DNA of 7,378 nucleotides from an uncultured Sediminicola sp. (lineage in GTDB: Bacteria; Bacteroidota; Bacteroidia; Flavobacteriales; Flavobacteriaceae): assembly GCA_938039345.1 (NCBI GenBank), contig CALHVB010000100.1, positions 1 to 7,378 on the forward strand, written 5' to 3'. The number at the start of each line of letters is the position of its first letter. The first letter of the stretch is position 1. A program made the position numbers and the translations under genes. Shown here piece after piece: positions 1 to 4,870 of the stretch. The notes under the pieces were generated by a model, which ran no database searches, had not been told where the DNA came from, and saw nothing but the letters and a program-made list of their open reading frames with translations.

Positions 1-648
1 CAAGAGTTCTTAAACTTTATGGGGGTACCTAAAAACGATGTAAGGAGAGATAGGTAAGGGGTATATGCAGCACATAATTACGCCAATAATAAAATAAAGG
101 TTATAGTTTTAGATACACGGTATTTTAGAACAGCACTTGCACCAGATACCGCAACAAAAAAAAGATATAAACCTAATACATATGGAGAGGGTACAATTTT
201 AGGAGAAAAACAATGGAATTGGCTGGCGAGTGAATTAAAAAACTCAAAGGCAGATTTTAATATACTGGTGAGTAGTATTCAGTTTTTATCTGATAAACAT
301 GGGTTCGAATGTTGGGGTAATTTTCCGCACGAGGTAGATAAATTAAAGCAGTTAATAGCAAATTCTAAAGCAAAAGGCGTTAGTATTATTTCTGGAGATA
401 GGCATATTTCAGAATTTTCTAAAACAAAAGTAGAAGACTTGTCTTATCCTTTAATAGATTTTACAGGTAGCGGACTTACACATTCTTATTCTAGTTTTTC
501 TAGTGAGTATAACCCATATAGAGTAGGTAAGGTTGTTTCTAAAAAGAGCTTTGGAGTATTACAATTTAATTTTAAGAACAAACAAATATCTTTTATGATG
601 AAGGGAGACAATGGAGAAATGTTAAGTAAAATACAACAAAACTATTAG
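1..648 (+). pseudogene. PhoD-like alkaline phosphatase, 3' part, interrupted by in-frame stop
   Basis: This is the C-terminal part of a PhoD-family metallophosphoesterase, an exported enzyme family that releases phosphate from phosphoesters. The gene begins before the window. Frame 1 reads through codons matching the family: FMGVPKNDVRR, then GVYAAHNY, LDTRYFR (109-129), LGEKQWNWL (199-225), a WGNFPHE segment and the metal-ligand motif SGDRH (391-405). The reading is broken by TAA at 55-57, exactly between RRDR and GVY, where family members usually carry an ordinary residue such as Glu, Lys or Gln. One base change from GAA, AAA or CAA would give it. The remaining 197 codons to the TAG at 646-648 have no other lesion. 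No in-frame ATG lies between the stop and the core motifs; GTG at 268 falls inside the fold. I infer a recent nonsense pseudogene or a sequence error. The family call is firm; loss of function is inferred. Confidence 0.8.
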
Positions 649-651
649 GCT

Positions 652-681
652 TTGTGTCTTAATTAATAAAATGTACTTTTG
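652..681 (+). promoter_or_regulatory. Bacteroidota-type promoter for ndk
   Basis: TTG at 652-654 (TTTG from 651) and TACTTTTG at 674-681 are separated by 19 bases. This matches the Bacteroidota sigma-ABfr consensus of a TTTG-like -33 box and a TAnnTTTG -7 box. The element begins just after the stop codon of the upstream phosphatase frame. It would give ndk its own transcript with a leader of roughly 10 bases. Confidence 0.75.
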
Positions 682-697
682 CATAAAAATTAAATAA

Positions 698-1117
698 ATG
701 TCAGGAAATAGAACGTTTACCATGCTTAAACCAGATGCTGTAGAAAATGGGCATATTGGTGGTATTTTAGAGAAAATTACAGCTTCAGGATTTAAAATTG
801 TTGCTATGAAATATACGCAACTTAGTAAGAGAGATGCGCAAGAATTTTATAGTGTACATAAAGAGCGCCCTTTTTATGGAGATTTAGTTGAATTTATGAC
901 TAGGGGACCTATTGTTGCTGCTATTTTAGAAAAAGATAATGCTGTGGAGGATTTTAGAGCATTAATTGGTGCAACAAACCCAGCAGAAGCGGCAGATGGT
1001 ACTATTCGTAAATTGTATGCTACATCAATAGGAGAAAATGCAGTACACGGATCAGATAGTGATGAAAATGCAGCTATAGAAGGAGCTTTTCATTTTTCAG
1101 GTAGAGAAATATACTAG
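698..1117 (+). CDS. ndk: Nucleoside diphosphate kinase
   Basis: Ndk transfers the gamma phosphate of ATP to nucleoside diphosphates through a phosphohistidine intermediate, balancing NTP and dNTP pools in the cytoplasm. The 139-residue protein has the normal bacterial length and starts with the typical [10 protein letters not shown] strand, Lys11 being the conserved phosphate-contacting lysine. It continues with [10 protein letters not shown] (51-60), MTRGP (67-71), [11 protein letters not shown] (85-95) and TIRKLYA (102-108). The active-site motif NAVHGSDS places the catalytic His at 117. The C-terminus FSGREIY is as expected. The start at 698 gives a full N-terminus, with an A/T-rich leader and no Shine-Dalgarno, normal for Bacteroidota. 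It is transcribed alone, between its own promoter and a hairpin terminator, and converges with the recF operon. All key residues are present. Confidence 0.97.
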   Translation: MSGNRTFTMLKPDAVENGHIGGILEKITASGFKIVAMKYTQLSKRDAQEFYSVHKERPFYGDLVEFMTRGPIVAAILEKDNAVEDFRALIGATNPAEAADGTIRKLYATSIGENAVHGSDSDENAAIEGAFHFSGREIY

Positions 1118-1138
1118 AAAATATTATTATAGTTTTGC

Positions 1139-1173
1139 AAAACCTTCAGGATATTGTTCTTGGAGGTTTTTTT
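1139..1173 (+). terminator. Intrinsic terminator after ndk
   Basis: Arms 1139-1150 (AAAACCTTCAGG) and 1159-1170 form a 12-bp stem with two G-U pairs around an 8-base loop. The 3' arm runs into seven consecutive T (1167-1173), a classic intrinsic terminator for ndk. It sits in the 58-bp gap between convergent genes. Read from the other strand, the stem is followed by only four T, so any termination of the DUF721 transcript would be weaker. A perfect 12-bp palindrome, GTTTTGCAAAAC (1132-1143), overlaps the 5' arm. Confidence 0.85.
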
Positions 1174-1175
1174 GT

Positions 1176-1472
1176 TTATCGCAATACTACTTTGGTTATA
1201 ACTTCTTTTCCTAATTCCTCGTTAAGCATGGTAATTATTTTAGATTTACCATAACTTAACTCTTCTCTAAGAACAGAGGAAGATAAGGAAACAAAAAGTG
1301 TGCTACTTCGTAATTCTACAGCAGTGGTGTAGTTATTTACACCTTTTCCCATAAGGTTTACCCAAGCTTCTTTTACGTTTACACTATCAATTCCCTTTTG
1401 TAATTTATTTACAGTAATAAAATCTTGCAAAGCCTCACTTAATGGTATGTTCTCTTTTTTTCTTTTAATCAT
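1176..1472 (-). CDS. DUF721 (DciA-like) domain protein
   Basis: This is a 98-residue protein consisting almost entirely of a DUF721 domain. Visible family marks are an N-terminal helix (SEALQDFITVNKLQKGID), VKEAWVNLMGKGVNNYT with Trp37, a hydrophobic strand TLFVSLSSS, and SSVLREELSYGKSKIITMLNEELG (residues 65-88). DUF721 includes DciA, described as a loader of the replicative helicase DnaB in bacteria lacking DnaC or DnaI, and related KH-like nucleic-acid-binding proteins. Assigning that role to this short flavobacterial form is inference. It is the last gene of the recF operon. Its ATG shares one base with the TAA of the lipoprotein gene (TAATG), which suggests translational coupling. Proximity to recF fits a role in DNA replication or repair. 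The Lys/Arg-rich start (KRKKE) could contact nucleic acid. Confidence 0.88.
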   Translation of the reverse strand: MIKRKKENIPLSEALQDFITVNKLQKGIDSVNVKEAWVNLMGKGVNNYTTAVELRSSTLFVSLSSSVLREELSYGKSKIITMLNEELGKEVITKVVLR

Positions 1473-1891
1473 TACTTTTCTACATTAATAGGTATGTATT
1501 TTTTATAATCATAAATAATACCTTCTTCATTCATGACAGCAAAATGGTCTTTAGAAAGTTTTATGATACGTTCTTTCCATTCGCTTAAATTGTTTTTGTA
1601 ATAGATTTCAAAAACAGATTCGTTTATAAAGATAGTAAAAGATTCGGCATCATTGGTAGTTATATAAGAACCATTTAATGTGGGCTGTACTTTCTTTTTA
1701 TAACCTTTTAAATTATCAACTTTAATATAGTCTATACTACTGTTAACTTTGTAGTCTTTAGAAGAACCGTCGGGGAAAGTAACCTTACTTATTTCCCAGT
1801 ATCCATTTAAATAAGAAATATCTTCTTTAGAGATTTTAGAAGCACAACTGCTTACTATTAAAAGGTAAATCAGAAAAAAATACTTTTTCAT
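1472..1891 (-). CDS. Small lipoprotein, lipocalin-like
   Basis: This 139-residue predicted lipoprotein has a signal peptide ([13 protein letters not shown]) ending in a lipobox VSSC, with Cys16 as the lipidated residue. No acidic run follows the Cys (C-A-S-K-I-S-K-E-D), so the canonical Bacteroidota surface-export signal is absent and a periplasm-facing location is more likely. The mature part is rich in beta-strand pattern. [14 protein letters not shown] (29-42) resembles the G-x-W signature opening lipocalin-like domains, followed by alternating strands to the end. I do not recognise a specific function. The gene is embedded in the recF operon: its ATG overlaps the recF TGA (ATGA) and its TAA overlaps the DUF721 ATG. 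Expression is therefore probably tied to recF, although an envelope protein has no obvious link to recombination. Confidence 0.82.
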   Translation of the reverse strand: MKKYFFLIYLLIVSSCASKISKEDISYLNGYWEISKVTFPDGSSKDYKVNSSIDYIKVDNLKGYKKKVQPTLNGSYITTNDAESFTIFINESVFEIYYKNNLSEWKERIIKLSKDHFAVMNEEGIIYDYKKYIPINVEK

Positions 1892-2967
1892 AACTTAAAT
1901 ATTTTATAAGACTGATGTATTGTTTTTACCACATTTTCGGTTCGTTCTGCATGTGTATCGCTTATGAAAATTTGCCCAAAATTATCATTATCAACCAAAG
2001 TTACAATTTGCGCTACTCTATTTTCATCTAACTTATCAAAAATATCATCTAGAAGCAGTATAGGTGTTGTTTTTGCTTGTTCTTTTATAAAATTAAACTG
2101 TGCTAATTTTAGTGCTATTAAGAATGATTTTTGTTGTCCTTGGCTCCCAAATTTTTTAACTGGGTATTCGGTTATTTTAAAGCTTAGATCGTCTTTGTGT
2201 ATACCAACACTAGTATATTGTAGCGCCCTATCTTTTTCTAAATTATTCTCTAACAAGGTAAGTAAATCGGTATCTAATAATTTACTGTCATAGGTAATGT
2301 TTACTTCTTCTTTACCTCCAGATATTGCAGCGTATTGCGCTTTAAAAATGGGGATAAAAGTATCTAAAAAAGCTATTCTTTTATTAAAAATTTCTGTACC
2401 AAATTGTTCTAATTGTTCGTTGTATACACTTAAAGTAGTAGCGTCGAAAGTGTGGTTAGCCGCAAAATATTTTAATAAAGAATTACGCTGCGATAGTATT
2501 TTATTATACTTTATAATTGTTTGTAGGTAAGCTTTATCGGATTGGGAAATAACACCATCAATAAATTTTCTACGGGTATCGCTGCCTTCTGTAATTAAAT
2601 TGCTATCGGCAGGAGATATAATAACTAAAGGTAAAAAACCAATATGGTCCGAGAATTTTTCGTAAGCTTTACCATTGCGTTTTACCACTTTTTTCATTCC
2701 CTTTTTTAGGCTACAAAGTATTTTTTCTGCCCTGTCATTTTTTTCAAACTCACCATCAATCACAAAAAAATCTTCTCCGTGCTTAATGTTTTGTGTTGCT
2801 ACAGGGTTAAAATAACTTTTGCTAAAAGAAAGGTGGTATATGGCATCTAAAATATTTGTTTTTCCAATGCCATTGCTCCCCACAAAGCAGTTTATTTTAG
2901 CATCAAAATTAAAATCTTGAGACGAAAAATTTTTATAATTTAATAGGGATAATTTTTTTAGAAACAT
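1888..2967 (-). CDS. recF: DNA replication and repair protein RecF
   Basis: RecF is an SMC-like ATPase that, with RecO and RecR, helps load RecA at single-strand gaps and stalled forks. The 359-residue protein has the usual length. The start ([15 protein letters not shown]) is the family's first strand. Walker A is GSNGIGKT (30-37). Next come [20 protein letters not shown] (118-137), typical of RecF, and a coiled, Leu-rich middle section. The ABC signature GSQGQQKS lies at 274-281, and Walker B with the D-loop, [12 protein letters not shown], at 303-314. The ISDTHAER segment near 335-342 lies where the switch region is expected. All catalytic motifs are intact. It leads a three-gene minus-strand operon. 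I found no exact TAnnTTTG element upstream, only loose matches. It faces the TPR-ribH-mutL cluster across a divergent spacer. Confidence 0.96.
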   Translation of the reverse strand: MFLKKLSLLNYKNFSSQDFNFDAKINCFVGSNGIGKTNILDAIYHLSFSKSYFNPVATQNIKHGEDFFVIDGEFEKNDRAEKILCSLKKGMKKVVKRNGKAYEKFSDHIGFLPLVIISPADSNLITEGSDTRRKFIDGVISQSDKAYLQTIIKYNKILSQRNSLLKYFAANHTFDATTLSVYNEQLEQFGTEIFNKRIAFLDTFIPIFKAQYAAISGGKEEVNITYDSKLLDTDLLTLLENNLEKDRALQYTSVGIHKDDLSFKITEYPVKKFGSQGQQKSFLIALKLAQFNFIKEQAKTTPILLLDDIFDKLDENRVAQIVTLVDNDNFGQIFISDTHAERTENVVKTIHQSYKIFKL

Positions 2968-3070
2968 TCTATGGTAATGATAAAAATGGAATTTTAATTT
3001 TGAATATCTTACTTGTAAAGCAGATAAAATGTAAAATATTTAATTTGTTTTAAGCTTTATAATTATATTC

Positions 3071-3111
3071 TTAAGTAAGAGAAAAGCCCTAGAAATAGCT
3101 TTTTTACTTAA
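3071..3111. repeat. Imperfect inverted repeat in the divergent spacer
   Basis: TTAAGTAA (3071-3078) pairs with TTACTTAA (3104-3111), and inside it AAAAGC (3082-3087) pairs with GCTTTT (3098-3103). This gives 14 base pairs with a 3-base bulge (3079-3081) and a 10-base loop. It lies between recF and the TPR gene, upstream of both. No T-tract follows on either strand, so it does not look like a terminator. An operator or a structured leader for recF is possible but not shown. Confidence 0.5.
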
Positions 3112-3120
3112 TAAGGTGCA

Positions 3121-3140
3121 AAATATCGAAAAATATCGAA
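3121..3140. repeat. Tandem 10-bp direct repeat
   Basis: AAATATCGAA occurs twice without a gap, at 3121-3130 and 3131-3140. The pair sits about 10 bases upstream of the -33 region of the TPR gene promoter. A 10-base period is about one helical turn, so both copies face the same side of the DNA, as paired regulator sites often do. In AT-rich DNA this could also be chance. Confidence 0.45.
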
Positions 3141-3149
3141 TAAATAAGC

Positions 3150-3179
3150 TTCCAAAATTCAATAAAAACTTTATTTTTG
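3150..3179 (+). promoter_or_regulatory. Bacteroidota-type promoter for the TPR-ribH transcript
   Basis: TATTTTTG at 3172-3179 fits the -7 consensus TAnnTTTG exactly. At the ideal 19-base spacing upstream, 3150-3152 reads TTC, a two-of-three match to the -33 TTG. The start codon of the TPR gene follows 20 bases after the -7 box. This is probably the main promoter for the TPR gene and ribH. Confidence 0.6.
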
Positions 3180-3199
3180 CGCGATTAATAAAATGAAAA

Positions 3200-3958
3200 A
3201 TGGCAACATACAAGAAGCGAGGATATAAACCAAAGAACGTAGAAGAAGAAATTATAGTTGATGAGCAAGAAAGCACAACAGCAGAAGTATTTAATACTTT
3301 AGACGAGAGTGCTTCCAAATCCGAAGAGTGGGTTTCTCAAAATCAAAATTATATTCTTGGCTTTATTGGTGTTATAGCTGTTGCCGTTTTAGGTTATTTA
3401 GCATACAACCAGTTTGTATCTAAACCTAAAGAAATAAGTGCACAGAACGAATTATATTATCCACAGCAATATTTTAATCAAGCTTTAGAAAGTGCAACAG
3501 AGAAAGATTCTTTGTTTACACTATCATTAAACGGAGCAGAAGGTAAATATGGCTTTTTAGATATTATAGAAGAGTATAGCGGAACTAAAGCAGCAAATTT
3601 ATCTAGTTATTCTGCAGGAATGGCATATTTAAATATGCAGAAATACCAAGAAGCAATTTCTTATTTAGAAGATTTTTCTTCGGATGATGCTATTTTAGGA
3701 GCTTTAGCAAAAGGTGGTATAGGTGATGCTTTTGTACAATTAAACCAGCCAGAAGATGCTTTAGGATACTATGAAAAAGCTATTTCTCACAATACAAATG
3801 ATTATACTACACCTAAGTTTTTATACAAAGCAGGTGTTGTAGCATTAGAGTTAGAAAATAAAGGGAAAGCGCTAGCGTTTTTTGAAAGAATTAAAGAAGA
3901 GTTCTCTAAATCTGAAGAAGCTAAAACTATAGATGTTTTTATAGGAATGTCTAAATAA
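3200..3958 (+). CDS. Membrane-anchored tetratricopeptide repeat protein
   Basis: This 252-residue protein has three parts. The first is a basic then acidic N-terminal tail (1-48; KKRGYKPK, then Glu-rich). The second is one transmembrane helix at about 51-69 (YILGFIGVIAVAVLGYLAY). The third is a C-terminal region with TPR-type helix pairs at roughly 132-165, 169-202 and 206-239 (for example GDAFVQLNQPEDALGYYEKAI). The layout, a single N-terminal anchor followed by TPRs, resembles the YfgM-like TPR_21 group, whose members act near the Sec translocon and in envelope protein quality control. That function is not demonstrated here. The topology is probably N-in with the TPRs in the periplasm. The start at 3200 follows a -7 box by 20 bases; an ATG at 3193 is out of frame. 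It precedes ribH by 11 bases, so co-transcription is likely. Confidence 0.85.
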   Translation: MATYKKRGYKPKNVEEEIIVDEQESTTAEVFNTLDESASKSEEWVSQNQNYILGFIGVIAVAVLGYLAYNQFVSKPKEISAQNELYYPQQYFNQALESATEKDSLFTLSLNGAEGKYGFLDIIEEYSGTKAANLSSYSAGMAYLNMQKYQEAISYLEDFSSDDAILGALAKGGIGDAFVQLNQPEDALGYYEKAISHNTNDYTTPKFLYKAGVVALELENKGKALAFFERIKEEFSKSEEAKTIDVFIGMSK

Positions 3959-3969
3959 TATATATACTT

Positions 3970-4449
3970 ATGGCTACGGCTCATAAAAATTTATCGGTTT
4001 ACGATAAAACAACAATCCCAAGCGCGAAAGATTTTCGGTTTGGGATTGTTGTATCTGAATGGAATACAGAAATTACGGAAGGACTTTACGATGGTGCTAT
4101 TAGTGCTTTAATAGATTGTGGAGCTAGTAAAGAGCATATTATTTCTTGGAATGTTCCTGGTAGTTTTGAATTGGTGTTTGGAGCAAAAAAAATGATTGCT
4201 ACACAAAAAGTAGATGCAGTTATTGTTATTGGGAGTGTAATACAAGGAGAAACAAAGCATTTCGATTTTGTTTGTAGTGCAACCGCACAAGGTATAAAAG
4301 ACCTTAATTTACAAACAGATACGCCTGTTATTTTTTGTGTGTTAACAGATAATAATATACAGCAAGCTATAGATCGCAGTGGTGGTGTTCATGGTAATAA
4401 AGGAACAGAGGCAGCTATAGCTGCAATTAAGATGGCTGCTCTAGGGTAA
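3970..4449 (+). CDS. ribH: 6,7-dimethyl-8-ribityllumazine synthase
   Basis: Lumazine synthase condenses 5-amino-6-ribitylamino-uracil with 3,4-dihydroxy-2-butanone 4-phosphate, the penultimate step of riboflavin synthesis. It normally assembles as pentamers or icosahedral shells. The 159-residue length is typical. Family motifs are FGIVVSEWNTEIT with the ring-stacking aromatic Trp31, NVPGSFELVFGAKKM (61-75), GSVIQGETKHFDFVC (88-102) with the catalytic His97, PVIFCVLTDNN, and QAIDRSGG with Arg136 for phosphate binding. The ATG at 3970 gives about 20 residues before the first core strand, as in orthologues with the KDFRFGIVVSEW arrangement. It follows the TPR gene by 11 bases and no other rib gene is visible. 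A striking hairpin lies inside codons 14-28. No FMN riboswitch is possible in the short upstream gap. Confidence 0.97.
   Translation: MATAHKNLSVYDKTTIPSAKDFRFGIVVSEWNTEITEGLYDGAISALIDCGASKEHIISWNVPGSFELVFGAKKMIATQKVDAVIVIGSVIQGETKHFDFVCSATAQGIKDLNLQTDTPVIFCVLTDNNIQQAIDRSGGVHGNKGTEAAIAAIKMAALG
4009..4052 (+). repeat. Long hairpin inside the 5' coding region of ribH
   Basis: Arms ACAACAATCCCAA (4009-4021) and TTGGGATTGTTGT (4040-4052) are perfectly complementary over 13 bp. The stem continues with G4022-T4039 (wobble) and C4023-G4038. After a single bulged G4024, CGAAA (4025-4029) pairs with TTTCG (4033-4037), closing a 3-base loop. In total 20 of 21 bases on the 5' side pair. No T-tract follows, so it is not an intrinsic terminator. 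It starts 39 bases after the ribH ATG. Its role is unknown; translational control or mRNA processing are inferences. Confidence 0.75.
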
Positions 4450-4479
4450 TTGTAGTTAGTATTTATTAATTATACCGTT

Positions 4480-4512
4480 TTAACAATAAAAATGAACATT
4501 TTTTATTGTTAA
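4480..4512 (+). terminator. AT-rich hairpin after ribH, possible weak terminator
   Basis: TTAACAATAAAAA (4480-4492) pairs perfectly with TTTTTATTGTTAA (4500-4512) over 13 bp around a 7-base loop. It starts 30 bases after the ribH stop. Only two of the 13 pairs are G-C, and the downstream sequence CAATTTTA is a poor T-tract. It may partly end the ribH transcript before the promoter-like element at 4555, or protect the 3' end of the message. Confidence 0.4.
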
Positions 4513-4554
4513 CAATTTTAGCATACTATTTGTAGCATATTTTCTGATTTTAAG

Positions 4555-4562
4555 TAACTTTG
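4555..4562 (+). promoter_or_regulatory. -7 promoter element for the small membrane protein-mutL transcript
   Basis: TAACTTTG at 4555-4562 matches TAnnTTTG exactly. The -33 side is less clear: TTTG at 4529-4532 leaves a 22-base spacer, while TAG at 4533-4535 has the ideal 19. Only five bases separate the element from the ATG at 4568, so transcription would begin at or very near the start codon. Confidence 0.5.
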
Positions 4563-4567
4563 AAATA

Positions 4568-4867
4568 ATGGGTTTTATAGGAAAGTTTACTAAGTTAAGA
4601 AAAAACAAAGAGTTTAATTACTCTCCTCGTTTTTATGATGATAAAGGAGAAGGTAGTCCGTATAAGATAGAACATAAGTTAGATAGATATAGGAGTACCG
4701 CACATACTACCAGAGGTTTAAAAGGAAAAATTAATAATGTTTTAGATGATGTAAAAAATAAAGCCGACCGAAATTTAAAGATTAGGTTAGGTATTATTAT
4801 TGCAATCTTAGTTTTTATTTTCCTTTATATAATCGATTTTGATTTATCTATTTTTACTCAGTTTTAA
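4568..4867 (+). CDS. Small single-pass membrane protein, unknown function
   Basis: This is a 99-residue protein of unknown function. Residues 1-70 are polar and basic, with many Lys and Arg and the aromatic/Gly-rich stretch FNYSPRFYDDKGEGSPYKIE (16-35). One transmembrane helix lies at about 74-90 (LGIIIAILVFIFLYIID), followed by a short tail DFDLSIFTQF. There is no signal peptide or catalytic motif. By the positive-inside rule the basic N-terminal domain should be cytoplasmic with the C-terminus outside. I recall orthologues in flavobacteria between ribH and mutL, sometimes named riboflavin synthase subunit beta. Nothing in the sequence supports that name, and it looks transferred from the neighbour. 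The gene ends 3 bases before mutL, so the two are probably co-transcribed. The start at 4568 preserves the conserved-looking MGFIGKF opening. Confidence 0.8.
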   Translation: MGFIGKFTKLRKNKEFNYSPRFYDDKGEGSPYKIEHKLDRYRSTAHTTRGLKGKINNVLDDVKNKADRNLKIRLGIIIAILVFIFLYIIDFDLSIFTQF

Positions 4868-4870
4868 TTA

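Noticed and set aside
268..648. A separate 126-residue gene starting at GTG 268
   Set aside because: The same frame is open from 58 and matches PhoD-family sequence upstream of 268. The GTG lies within a conserved strand, so it is part of the interrupted phosphatase rather than an independent gene.
1964..2530. Two plus-strand open frames opposite recF
   Set aside because: They are antisense shadows of an intact recF with all ATPase motifs and have no recognisable domains of their own.
2968..3070. A promoter for recF on the minus strand
   Set aside because: Only loose matches such as TACATTTT are present, with no -33 TTG at a sensible distance, so I did not annotate one.
3193..3228. Tiny ORF (ATG at 3193, 11 codons) overlapping the TPR start out of frame
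   Set aside because: It is too short, shows no sign of selection and overlaps a clear start. A chance ATG is expected in this sequence.
3040..3318. Minus-strand open frame across the divergent spacer
   Set aside because: It overlaps the start of the TPR gene antisense and covers AT-rich spacer. Its composition is low complexity with no family resemblance.
4009..4052. Intrinsic terminator or FMN riboswitch in ribH
   Set aside because: No T-tract follows the hairpin and it lies within an intact coding sequence. The FMN riboswitch is a multi-helix leader element and does not fit in the 11-base gap before ribH.
4568..4867. Naming the small gene riboflavin synthase subunit beta
   Set aside because: The protein is a single-pass membrane protein with none of the lumazine or riboflavin synthase motifs. 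The real lumazine synthase is the adjacent ribH.
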